Of a DNA stretch of 36,670 bases, positions 15,187 to 23,707 are shown in pieces; within the stretch, counting starts at the first letter, position 1, and every line of letters begins with the position of its first letter. Source of the DNA: Bodo saltans. Taxonomy: Eukaryota > Euglenozoa > Kinetoplastea > Eubodonida > Bodonidae. Below the pieces are notes generated by a model. It was given only the letters and a program-made list of their open reading frames with translations. It searched no databases and had not been told where the DNA came from. The position numbers were made by a program, and so were the translations under genes. The stretch covers positions 5,384 through 42,053 of the forward strand of contig CYKH01000162.1 of assembly GCA_001460835.1 (NCBI GenBank). The letters run 5' to 3'.

Positions 15187-17475
15187 ATGTCGAGCATACC
15201 GGAGTCTCTGATTAGCCTGCGCGATACCTTGACGACTAAGTTTGGTCAGCAGCACCTCTTTCCTACTTCTGAACATGATACACCACAACAGTTGGCGCGT
15301 TTGCGAGAACTCGCCGCGTTTGACTCCTCGTACCCTGGCGGCATTATCGCGTACCTCAAGAGCGCCAAGAAGCTGCTGTCTGACGCAAAATCCTCGGAAA
15401 GTCTTGAATTTACATCTGTCGAGCAGCCGCCGATTGTGATTCACTCTCCATCTCTTTTGACTCCCTCCGAAGAACTGCAGAAGCTTGAGGAGGCGAGTGG
15501 CCCTGTGATGGACCAGTCGGTGTTTGTACTCGTTGCCGGTGGTCTTGGCGAACGACTTGGCTTCTCAGGCATCAAAACGAGCCTTCCAGTGGAAACGGCT
15601 AGTGGTGTGTCGTTCCTAGAACACTTCATCACCAATTTTGTTCCCGTGTTTTTAGATACCCCTGCAACTGCCAGTAGGATCCCGCGGCTTGTGATCATGA
15701 CGTCAGATGACACGCACACACGCACACTTTCCCTACTGCAGGAACTTCTGAGCAAAAATCGTTGCTGCTCCAGTGCGGATCATCACGTTGCCACATCTTT
15801 GGCTGGTATCGAGCTGGGAAAGGACATTTTGCTGGTCAAGCAAGAGACCGTCCCTTGCTTATCGGATAACGACGGACACATTGCAGTGGACGCACACTCT
15901 GGGGCGATCCTCCGCAAGCCTCACGGACACGGCGATGTCCATATGCTCCTCCACGCTGCAAAGGTTCATCCACAAAACAACAATGGCGGAAGAGAGGAGA
16001 CTCTGTTAGTGGAGCTGTGGAGGCGGGCTGGCATCCGGTACGTGTGCTTCTGCCAAGACACGAATGCGACGTCTACTTGGACGCTGCCGGTGTCTTTGTC
16101 ATTATTTCAGGAACACAACTTGGACATGGCGTTTACCTGTGTACCGCGAATCCCAAAAGAGGCAGTGGGATTGTTGTGTCACGTTCAACCTGCAAGCGTA
16201 GACGCAACAAGCGGCGCCCCTCAACCGGCAAGAACGGTAAATGTCGAGTACAATAAATTTGACCCAATCTTCCGATCCCTTTATGGAAGCGGTGATGTGG
16301 CATCGACAGATCCTAGCATCGCTCCGTACTCCCCGTTTCCTGGGAGTATCAACACTCTTATTGTGCGCTTCTCTCCCTACGCTGAAATTTTAGAGGCGAC
16401 CGGTGGTGTTGTGCCTGAGTTTATCAACCCCAAGTACAAAGATGCAAACTTGCGAGCGGACTTTAAAGCGCCAACACGCGTGGAGTCACTGATGCAAGAC
16501 GTTGCATTGTTGTTTGATCCCCGCAGGCATCACGTCGGGGGCATTGTGTTTGAGCGGCAGCTGTACCATCCCGTGAAGAACAACCTGCAAGAGGCGCTCG
16601 CGAAATTTGTCATTGGTGGCGATGCTCATTGTGCCGCCACTGGAGAGGAAAACATGTATGTCTTACTCCGTCAACGACTTCGGAGCATCGGAGTTCAAGT
16701 GGCGGACGTTGCAGGGTGTTGTCTGAGCCTTCCTAGCCTGGAGGCGAGCAGAGTATCTGGCGCACACCTCGAGGTGTCTAGCGAGACGCTTCCCTCCTCT
16801 GCTTCGTGGACAGTGTCCTCCCAACTGGTGCAAGGAATCGCGGACGATGTAGTAGTGCATGCAACGCAACACCAGAACACCAACCCTATCATCATCGCCA
16901 ATGCGCCCTCCAAGGGCGACCTATCAGTGCAACTCTTCCCAATGATCTCTATTGTTGGCGGTGGTGTTCACCAGCGTTGCAGCTTATCGTCGCTGAAGCA
17001 GTTATTCCCATTCCCTGATCGGATTCGAATCAGCGGAAGGAGTTCGCTCGTGATCTACGCAGAGGATTGTTGTCGATCACTGTTGGACAATAGTAATGCG
17101 TCGGGTGGTGCTTCGAAGGCCGCATCCTCCGCGATTATCATTGAGTCTTTAGATCTCGACGGTGCACTGACTGTTCATCTTTCGCGAAGCTTTCCCCAAG
17201 AAGAAGTGAAGGAAACCAATTCTTTTTCTGACAAGTCAAGTTCACCATTACCACGTGCACAGCGACAGTTCCGCCTGACGTCGTTGTCGGTGAGAAATCG
17301 GGGCTGGTCCGTTGAGCAGTTATCTTCTAACTCTGATAGTGCTACAGCTGCTGCTGAGGTTCATACCATGCGTGGCTACAAGGTTGTTCCATTGGAGACA
17401 TTTGTGGTTCGAATAGCATTGAAGGATGATAGCAGTGGTGATTCTGGTGTGACGCATCAACAAGCTAAGATGTAG
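15187..17475 (+). CDS. USP: UDP-sugar pyrophosphorylase (USP)
   Basis: A 762-aa protein that would convert sugar-1-phosphates plus UTP to UDP-sugars (glucose, galactose and others), feeding glycoconjugate synthesis. The nucleotide-binding loop VAGGLGERLGFSGIKTSLPVE starts at residue 116. Other family landmarks are EHFITNF, VVPEFINPKYKD and the VEYNKFDP uridine/sugar-site segment. The C-terminal left-handed beta-helix region includes MRGYKVVPLETF. Plant and Leishmania USPs are around 600-630 aa, so this copy is longer, with added loops in the catalytic part (for example around the VHPQNNNGGREET stretch) and in the C-terminal domain (Ser-rich, near residues 675-700). ATG 15187 lies just after the predicted splice acceptor and begins with a USP-like helix. 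The active-site loop is complete, so it is probably active. UDP-N-acetylglucosamine pyrophosphorylase is the nearest alternative and fits less well. Confidence 0.88.
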   Translation: MSSIPESLISLRDTLTTKFGQQHLFPTSEHDTPQQLARLRELAAFDSSYPGGIIAYLKSAKKLLSDAKSSESLEFTSVEQPPIVIHSPSLLTPSEELQKLEEASGPVMDQSVFVLVAGGLGERLGFSGIKTSLPVETASGVSFLEHFITNFVPVFLDTPATASRIPRLVIMTSDDTHTRTLSLLQELLSKNRCCSSADHHVATSLAGIELGKDILLVKQETVPCLSDNDGHIAVDAHSGAILRKPHGHGDVHMLLHAAKVHPQNNNGGREETLLVELWRRAGIRYVCFCQDTNATSTWTLPVSLSLFQEHNLDMAFTCVPRIPKEAVGLLCHVQPASVDATSGAPQPARTVNVEYNKFDPIFRSLYGSGDVASTDPSIAPYSPFPGSINTLIVRFSPYAEILEATGGVVPEFINPKYKDANLRADFKAPTRVESLMQDVALLFDPRRHHVGGIVFERQLYHPVKNNLQEALAKFVIGGDAHCAATGEENMYVLLRQRLRSIGVQVADVAGCCLSLPSLEASRVSGAHLEVSSETLPSSASWTVSSQLVQGIADDVVVHATQHQNTNPIIIANAPSKGDLSVQLFPMISIVGGGVHQRCSLSSLKQLFPFPDRIRISGRSSLVIYAEDCCRSLLDNSNASGGASKAASSAIIIESLDLDGALTVHLSRSFPQEEVKETNSFSDKSSSPLPRAQRQFRLTSLSVRNRGWSVEQLSSNSDSATAAAEVHTMRGYKVVPLETFVVRIALKDDSSGDSGVTHQQAKM

Positions 17476-17544
17476 CTGCAGAGGGAATTAACCGTTGAAT
17501 CCAACGACAGCCATTCGGCAACAACAAAACAATTTTAGGAAGAC

Positions 17545-17623
17545 CTTTTTTGTTCCTTGCTGTGTAAATTGCGGGATCTTTTGGGTCCAACTAAATTTCG
17601 TTTGCTATGGAATCTTGCAATAG
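17545..17623 (+). promoter_or_regulatory. Spliced-leader acceptor that decides the next start
   Basis: After the CCTTTTTTGTTCCTTGCTG tract the first AG is at 17622-17623. This lies beyond the in-frame ATG at 17607 and 22 bases before ATG 17646, so 17646 is favoured as the start. Confidence 0.55.
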
Positions 17624-17645
17624 GAGGCAGATTACAATCTGTAGG

Positions 17646-20279
17646 ATGGATCACGCAGTGTTTTACCTGTCGGTTGTCACGGTTGTATTAACGAGCGCTG
17701 GATTCGTATCTGCGCAGCCCGAAATAACAGCACCCCTCATGAGGATGCACACCTTCGCATCTGGCCAGAGCCCAGCCGTTGTCGCCACAGTGGTGCTAGG
17801 TAACTTTGCATTCACTGCAGATGCCAACGTCGTTTGGGGACTTAACTTGGAGGTCGCGGTCAACGAACAAACACCATTTCAAGACACCCTAACTGGAGTC
17901 ACGCAGATGTGGTCGTGGTGCGTCGACCCATCAAAAGTGGACACGTGCCGCCTGCATGTCATTGCGGGGCCCACAGTGGTCATGTACAGCTTGAATGAGT
18001 CGGCTGTGTGGCGCGCCGCTGAGTTCTCCTTGTCGAACGGAGGCGTGTTTGACATCATCTCACAGCCTAGTCCTTCCTTTGCCTTGTCGCCTTCTCCATC
18101 CTACATGTTTCCTGTTGTGGTGCCGTACTTTGGGTCCAGCAGCGGAGCCATTTTTGTGCTTGGAACGAACACTTCTGTCATCCCGAACAACCTTCCTCAG
18201 TCCACAATCTATGCGTTTGACGTGCTGAACCTGAGTGTCGTGTGGTCTACTGACATCGACTCAGACACGTCGAATTTTGTGACGAAAAGTTGCGGAGAGT
18301 ACGTGTGGATATTGACGCAGAATCAATCGGACACAAATGGAACGCCCTACACAGTGGTCCGGAAGCTCGATCCTGAGACGGGAACGTTAGTGGCCGACTG
18401 GGCCTACAACACGACACTGTCCAGTACAATTCAAAATATCGGCGTCGGAGGGGGCCAGTTTATGGTCCTCGACGCAAGTGGCCGCCTCACGTTCGCATTT
18501 ACCAACGGCACCACCATCACCTCTGGCTATCGCATTCCAAAAGAATGTGACAGAATGCCCTTCTCCCCCATGTTGCTGAACTCGACATGGTACGCCATGT
18601 GTGGAACGTACGTCGAGATGTGGGATGCTGTCAGTATTACCCCACTGACACCCTTCGTCGCTCCTTACGGCATTCACTGCGGCGCTCTTCGAACGCGTAG
18701 CTCCGAATTTGTGTTTGGCACAGACAGCGCTTCTTTGTACATTGCCACCGATGATGGCGTTCAAAGTTTCACGAACATGCCTGACGTTGGCGTTCTGAGT
18801 GCCTGCACAGGAATTGCGTTCGACGCAACGAATGACGACGTGCTGTACCAGTCTGTGAATTCCTATTACGGCGGTCTTCTACTAGTGATCAGCGTTTCCA
18901 ACCGATCTGTGATGTCTAAGGCAGCGGCGTCCGTTTCTCCGTTTGGACCTCCAGCAACCGATCGACAACGCCGCCAGTTGGTTGTGGCCAATGTCAACGG
19001 CTACGTGTTGCAGAGCTACGCATTTACCCCAATGAATTCAACTTCGTTTTCCACGAGTTTCTGGTCCCGGACGACGCAAACGTTGCAATATGCAATGAAC
19101 TACAATCCTACCACCGAAACGATCTACTATCTTGGAGCGTTGGCACTGTATTCGATAAGCCTCAACGGTACGGTTAGCACACTCGCCAACTTTTCGCAGT
19201 TCCTGCCCTCTGCAACGCCTCTCACGTTCGTTGGATCGTTTCTTGTGTTTGCGTGCAACGACAATTCCTTTGTGTACGTGTTCGACACTGTGACAAACGA
19301 AATGTCAACTTTGTCCGGCGGCTTTAACATTGACCCCACTGCTCAACCGGTTGTTTTGCCGGACTCAACTAAGGTGGTGATGTTTTCCACCTCCGACTCG
19401 GTTGCTGCGTACGTGATGGATGCCGCGAACACCTCCTCTTATCAAGTGATCGCTGCTGACTCTCCACGGACCATTAACGGTGCCGCGTTCATGACGACGT
19501 TTGTTGGTACGATGCTTGTGATCAACACTGGAGGCACTTCCATCTGCGGTTTTAACGTGACGTCACTCAGTAATGCCGTGTATCCTGTTCCGCTGTTTAA
19601 CACGACAGTCACCAACAGTAACATCACCAGCGTTATCAGCGCGCCAACGGCGTATCAAGACAGCGCTGCATATTTTGTTGCCCAAGTGCAATACAGAAGT
19701 ATCGCTGTCTTTAGCGTCGATGCTCATGGTGAGGTGCGAGAAGTGGGATTGCTTCCAAGCCAGGCGACCACAACTCCAAAGTTACTAGTCATTCAGAATA
19801 GTGGGCCCATCCCGCTTATGTACATGTTCGGCGAATACAACGTTGAGACCTACACACTAGACGGCTTCAAACCGGTGTTCTCGTACCAAAGCCCAAATGT
19901 GATCATTGCGACATCATCGCCCTTGCAAACGCCAACATTCTTAGAGGGTGGGCTGATTTGTTTCTACACAACCTTTGCGTTTACTGTACTGAATGCAAGC
20001 GGAGAGTTTGTTTGGTCGTACAGGAGTACTGGCGCCATGCCACCAGTCACGGATGGGGTGAACATCTTTTTTTCTGATGGACAATACGTTATTGGGGCCA
20101 ACGCGCAAAGTGGTGCGGTAAGCTCGTTGTCATCGTACGGGTTGGGTACTCTACAAGGGCAAGTGACGTTGAACACCGGCACGGCGGTTGTCATCCGAAA
20201 GAAGGACGCGGAGACGAATAGGAACACCACCTTAGTCGTAGGTGCCACAAATGCGTGCATCGTCTTCGCCAATGAATAG
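17646..20279 (+). CDS. Secreted PQQ-like beta-propeller protein
   Basis: An 877-aa protein starting MDHAVFYLSVVTVVLTSAGFVSAQ, a clear signal peptide with likely cleavage after VSA. The remainder is a long series of beta-rich blades with phrases typical of quinoprotein/WD-like propellers: TIYAFDVLNLSVVWSTDIDS, RKLDPETGTLVADW, NSSFVYVFDT-type strands and NIFFSDGQYVIGANAQSGAV near the end. There are many N-glycosylation sequons and few cysteines. No membrane helix or GPI signal is seen at the C-terminus. No catalytic motif is recognised; PQQ-type folds can be non-enzymatic scaffolds. The frame is also open from ATG 17607, but the signal peptide and the splice signal support 17646. Specific role unknown; a surface or lysosomal lumen protein is possible. 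Confidence 0.75.
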   Translation: MDHAVFYLSVVTVVLTSAGFVSAQPEITAPLMRMHTFASGQSPAVVATVVLGNFAFTADANVVWGLNLEVAVNEQTPFQDTLTGVTQMWSWCVDPSKVDTCRLHVIAGPTVVMYSLNESAVWRAAEFSLSNGGVFDIISQPSPSFALSPSPSYMFPVVVPYFGSSSGAIFVLGTNTSVIPNNLPQSTIYAFDVLNLSVVWSTDIDSDTSNFVTKSCGEYVWILTQNQSDTNGTPYTVVRKLDPETGTLVADWAYNTTLSSTIQNIGVGGGQFMVLDASGRLTFAFTNGTTITSGYRIPKECDRMPFSPMLLNSTWYAMCGTYVEMWDAVSITPLTPFVAPYGIHCGALRTRSSEFVFGTDSASLYIATDDGVQSFTNMPDVGVLSACTGIAFDATNDDVLYQSVNSYYGGLLLVISVSNRSVMSKAAASVSPFGPPATDRQRRQLVVANVNGYVLQSYAFTPMNSTSFSTSFWSRTTQTLQYAMNYNPTTETIYYLGALALYSISLNGTVSTLANFSQFLPSATPLTFVGSFLVFACNDNSFVYVFDTVTNEMSTLSGGFNIDPTAQPVVLPDSTKVVMFSTSDSVAAYVMDAANTSSYQVIAADSPRTINGAAFMTTFVGTMLVINTGGTSICGFNVTSLSNAVYPVPLFNTTVTNSNITSVISAPTAYQDSAAYFVAQVQYRSIAVFSVDAHGEVREVGLLPSQATTTPKLLVIQNSGPIPLMYMFGEYNVETYTLDGFKPVFSYQSPNVIIATSSPLQTPTFLEGGLICFYTTFAFTVLNASGEFVWSYRSTGAMPPVTDGVNIFFSDGQYVIGANAQSGAVSSLSSYGLGTLQGQVTLNTGTAVVIRKKDAETNRNTTLVVGATNACIVFANE

Positions 20280-20652
20280 CTGCTTGATTGGAGTTCCTAT
20301 TTTTACGAACGATTCTTAACCCGTTGCCATCAATTATCGTGAGAGTGAAAGTGCAACAAAGAAAGCAAAAAAAAAAAATTATTGAAAAAAGGTTAATTAA
20401 TTTGCCCTCCTGCTCACAGACTGAAGGCATTGAAGAAGTGTATATTGATTTGGGAAGGGTCAACGACATCACAATCATAGCACATTCTCGAACACATCTT
20501 CATGTCTTCATAAGGGCCTCTTTCTAACTCTCGCACGCCTAATTTTTTTTTTTGTTTGTTTGTTTGTTTGCTTGTTTGTTGGTGGAATTGAGGACACGAT
20601 TAGAAGAATACACATCGACGGGAGTCATCTTCTTAAAAAAAAAAAAATACTT
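20280..20652. other. Intergenic spacer
   Basis: No gene supported. It contains an A-rich run at 20369-20380, a poly-T plus TTTG microsatellite at 20543-20580 and an A-run at 20635-20647 just before the next ATG. Confidence 0.6.
20542..20592 (+). promoter_or_regulatory. Putative spliced-leader acceptor containing a (TTTG)n microsatellite
   Basis: Poly-T followed by about six TTTG-like units, then the first AG at 20591-20592, 61 bases before ATG 20653. Confidence 0.5.
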
Positions 20653-21585
20653 ATGCACAGCGTTGCCCCATCAAGCGACGTGAGCGTCCACCTGTCCGTC
20701 CGTCACTACAGCTGTACTCGCGCCTTTCAGCAACAAGGAAGTTTTGCAAATTCCTTTGAACAAGCGAACGCTGTGCGATTTGGCTAGTCGGCGACATGCT
20801 TTGACACTGACTTTCTCGTCCCACGAGACACGTTTGATGATTGGCATAACGTGAGTGAAGTGCTGCTAGAGGAGTGTGGACTGTTCGGTTTCGAATTCGC
20901 TGATCCACTCACCAGAGCTGATGCCATCGATGCAAACGCAGGGATCGTTGCTCAACAGCAGACCCTGCTGAACGCCGTGCTTGTGAAGCGAAGACGCCAG
21001 ACCGATTGCCAAGACCAATCACCGGCGGCGGCGGTGGCGACGCGCGCGGAGTGGGATGATCAAATGTGGTTGAGAATCCATCACGTTCACGAACAAGTAG
21101 AGGACGATACCACTGTCACTAAACAAGCATCCACAACAGGTGCAGATACTCAAACCACAGTTGCCACCAAGCGCCAGTGGAGTAAAGTCGCTGCAGTCAC
21201 ACATGCGAAGAAATGCACTGAACCGCTAGCGGCAGCGTCAGTGCGGCTTGTGATCGACATTTTTTATCACTCTGTGTTGGCAGTTGGAATCGGAAAGGCG
21301 GGGGCTTTGGGTGTGCCATCGCCTGCTCACGTGTTTGGCACGGCAGTTCCTGCTGTAGTTCCTTTTGCCAATGCTGCGCCGGCTCCGGGCGGAGCAAAAA
21401 CTACGAATGCTCCAATCGATTTTGGCATACGTTTAGTCCAACGAGGCAAGACAGTGCCTACGCAAGCTGTCAAGACGGCGCCTACGAAAGCTGAATTCGG
21501 TGTAGCAGCAGCTCCTGCTCCGGACGGTTTTGGTTCAGCAACGCCACCTCAACATAAAAATCGACCTGCAGGTTTTCGTTACTAA
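20653..21585 (+). pseudogene. Degenerate paralogue of the downstream FG-repeat protein (in-frame stop)
   Basis: The single reading frame 20653-21585 is interrupted only by TAG at 20785-20787. The N-terminal MHSVAPSSDVSVHLSVRHY matches MYTSAPSSNVNVQLTVHHN of the gene at 21946. After the stop, FDTDFLVPRDTFDDWHNVSE matches FETEFHIPRDTFSDWQTVTE, and the core continues through LLEECG, TRADAIDAN, KRQWSKVA and RLVIDIFYHS. At the stop, the paralogue has a Tyr codon (TAT in GACTATTCGGCG), here TAG in GGCTAGTCGGCG. This copy lacks nearly all FG repeats on both sides of the core (a few degenerate GFG remain). It could be a nonsense-bearing pseudogene, a base-calling error, or a frame restarted inside (there is no ATG early in the second part; the first codon after 20851 that could serve is GTG, unlikely in a eukaryote). 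Confidence 0.75.
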
Positions 21586-21945
21586 ATTGGAGAAATAGAA
21601 AAACGCCACCGTGCGTCGAGTGGATCACTGAGAGTGGTTGCATGTTGTCCCTCAGCGTAGCCTCGTCTTCACCCTTTTCCGCCAATTATCTTGCAGGCAC
21701 ACTCGGTTTTCACAGCTCTTGCCCTCCGTAACGCCGCTCATAGCAAATCGTTCTCAATACATTTTTTTTCTAAAAAAAAACTTCTCTTGCCTGATTTTTT
21801 TTAACTGACTTTTCGGCCTCTTGTTTCGCAACGTGTTTTTTTTTTTTTCGGTTTGCTGTTGCGCGTGTGACGTGGAAGACAAACTCAAGAAGAACCAAAG
21901 AAAGAGAAGAGAGGACATATCGATAAAGATCTTGGTGTTGTTATC
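21586..21945. other. Intergenic spacer
   Basis: No gene supported. Runs of T at 21761-21770, 21795-21802 and 21835-21848 and A at 21772-21780 mark UTR and splice-signal sequence. Confidence 0.6.
21835..21878 (+). promoter_or_regulatory. Putative spliced-leader acceptor
   Basis: Poly-T tract followed by GTTTGCTGTTGCGCGTGTGACGTGGAAG is split here as a T-rich tract and the first AG at 21877-21878, 67 bases before ATG 21946. Confidence 0.5.
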
Positions 21946-23556
21946 ATGTACACCAGCGCCCCATCAAGCAACGTAAACGTCCAATTGACTGTCCACCACA
22001 ACCGCTGTTGCGGGGGCTTTGGGCGTGGAACCTTTGCAAGTGCCGCTGGGTTTGGCGGTGCGGGAGTTCCGTCTGCTACAACCGGTTTTGGCGCTCCCGT
22101 TGTGGCAGGAGGTTTTGGCCAACCAGCACAAAGCGAAGCTCACACACATGCAGCGGGTTTTGGCGCTCCAGCAAAAGGAGGTTTTGGTCAGGCACAACAG
22201 GTTGGTGGTTTTAGTCAGACCCAAGCTGGTGGTTTCGGTCAGGCTGGTTTTGGGAAGCCAGTACCAAGTGGCGGTTTTAACGTACTACCGCCACGAAGCG
22301 AATCCCCCCATCATGAAAACTTCGGAGTCGCGACTCTGCCACCACCAAGTGCTTTTGGTGCCCATCAGCTGGCGGCGGCGGTGGTCGGCCCATTTGGACA
22401 AGCGAACTCTGCACAGCGGTTCGACTATTCGGCGGTAACCTTTGAAACGGAATTTCACATCCCACGTGACACTTTTAGTGATTGGCAGACAGTGACTGAA
22501 ATACTGCTAGAGGAGTGTGGATTGTCTGATTTCGAAATCGCGGATTCACTCACCCGAGCAGATGCCATCGAGGCAAACTCAGGGATCGTTGGGCTGCAGC
22601 AAACATTGCTTAACGCTCTGCTTGTGAAGCGACGACAGAGTGATACTAGCAAACATCAATCACCGCGATGTGAGTCGAACGATCAGATGTGGCTGAGAAT
22701 CAACCACGCTCGCAAACAAGAGGAAGAAAAGGGCACGACTGTTAACGACACCAACAGAGATCGATTGCAGGCAACCAACAACACTGCTGCGAATATGATT
22801 CAAACTTCAGTGGTGACCAAGCGCCAGTGGAGCAAGGTCGCTACGGACACAAAGGAGAAGAGGAGCACCGATCCGTTAGAGGCGCCATCAGTGCGACTTG
22901 TTGTTGACATTTTCTACCACGCTGTGACCCAAGTTGGTTTCAGAAATGTGGTTACGGCGCAAGGCGGCTCCGGTGCAGCAGCGCCATCCCAAAGCGGCTT
23001 CGGTGCTGCAGCGCCATCGCAAGGCGGCTTCGGTACAGCAGCGCCAGCCCAAGGCGGCTTCGGTACAGCAGCGCCAGCAGCCCAAGGCGGCTTCGGTACA
23101 GCAGCGCCATCTCAAGGCGGCTTTGGCGCGGCACAAACGCAAACGCAAGGTGGTTTTGGTACAACTGCTGCAACCCCAGCTCAGAGCGCGTTTGGCACGG
23201 CGCCATCTCAAGGCGGCTTCGGTGCAGCAGCAACATTAACGAAAGGCCAGTGTGGCGCTTCAGCGCCTGCTCGAAGTGTCGGCAAGGTGTTTCCGGCACC
23301 AGGTGGATTTGGTACCGCAGCAACGCCGGCTCCGAGCGGCTTTGGCGCGGCTGCGCCAGCTCAAAGTTCTTTCGGAAAGGTGCCTGCACCAGCAACGGCA
23401 GCTCAAAGTGCGGCTTCGCCTGCGCAAAGCACCAGCCAGGCGGCGCCAGCACAATCTTCAACCGGAGTGCCAGCTGATGGTCTTGGTACAGTGGCAACGC
23501 CTGCTCAAGCTCCACAACCAAGCTCATTTACCTCTGCGTTTGGAAAAGCCAACTAA
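21946..23556 (+). CDS. FG-repeat protein, probable nucleoporin
   Basis: A 536-aa protein in three parts. Residues 1-165 contain GFG-type repeats with Gln/Ala/Gly spacers (GFGAPVVAGGFGQ, GGFGQAGFGKP). Residues ~166-332 form a non-repetitive core (FETEFHIPRDTFSDWQTVTE, ILLEECGLSDFEIADSL, RLVVDIFYHAV) that I do not recognise. Residues ~335-536 are again FG repeats, many as GGFGTAAPAQ from a near-exact 30-bp DNA unit. FG repeats of this spacing are the hallmark of the nuclear-pore permeability barrier, so a nucleoporin or a pore-associated factor is the best guess. Only family-level recognition supports this; an abundant low-complexity protein of another kind is possible. ATG 21946 is the first in frame after the splice tract. 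It has a damaged tandem copy directly upstream. Confidence 0.72.
   Translation: MYTSAPSSNVNVQLTVHHNRCCGGFGRGTFASAAGFGGAGVPSATTGFGAPVVAGGFGQPAQSEAHTHAAGFGAPAKGGFGQAQQVGGFSQTQAGGFGQAGFGKPVPSGGFNVLPPRSESPHHENFGVATLPPPSAFGAHQLAAAVVGPFGQANSAQRFDYSAVTFETEFHIPRDTFSDWQTVTEILLEECGLSDFEIADSLTRADAIEANSGIVGLQQTLLNALLVKRRQSDTSKHQSPRCESNDQMWLRINHARKQEEEKGTTVNDTNRDRLQATNNTAANMIQTSVVTKRQWSKVATDTKEKRSTDPLEAPSVRLVVDIFYHAVTQVGFRNVVTAQGGSGAAAPSQSGFGAAAPSQGGFGTAAPAQGGFGTAAPAAQGGFGTAAPSQGGFGAAQTQTQGGFGTTAATPAQSAFGTAPSQGGFGAAATLTKGQCGASAPARSVGKVFPAPGGFGTAATPAPSGFGAAAPAQSSFGKVPAPATAAQSAASPAQSTSQAAPAQSSTGVPADGLGTVATPAQAPQPSSFTSAFGKAN
22960..23139 (+). repeat. 30-bp tandem coding repeats (GGFGTAAPAQ)
   Basis: Units start with CAAGGCGGCTTCGGTRCAGC-like sequence at 22960, 22990, 23020, 23050, 23083 and 23113. 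Most are 30 bp; the unit at 23050 is 33 bp (one extra GCA codon) and the last is 27 bp. All differences in length keep the frame. Confidence 0.9.
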
Positions 23557-23660
23557 AATCAGATCCAGCGATCATTGGGAGAAAAACATGTTGTTTTGCC
23601 CCACGATACAACGTTGTTGTTTCCCCTTCCCCCTTGCCTCACTTTTGCACTACAATGTTT

Positions 23661-23685
23661 GGTTTTTTTTTTTTCTGCTTCCAAG
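23661..23685 (+). promoter_or_regulatory. Spliced-leader acceptor that decides the next start
   Basis: Twelve T followed by CTGCTTCCAAG, with AG at 23684-23685. It lies beyond the in-frame ATG at 23588 and 22 bases before ATG 23708, which begins a signal peptide. Confidence 0.7.
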
Positions 23686-23707
23686 CATCAAGAATATCGT
23701 AGAAACG

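Noticed and set aside
22960-23139. CRISPR-like regular repeat array
   Set aside because: Units are contiguous without spacers, keep the reading frame and encode FG repeats.
23252-23707. Upstream extension of the giant surface protein's frame into the FG gene
   Set aside because: The extension is the FG-repeat DNA read in another frame (Leu/Arg/Gln-rich), and a strong splice signal plus a signal peptide place the start at 23708.
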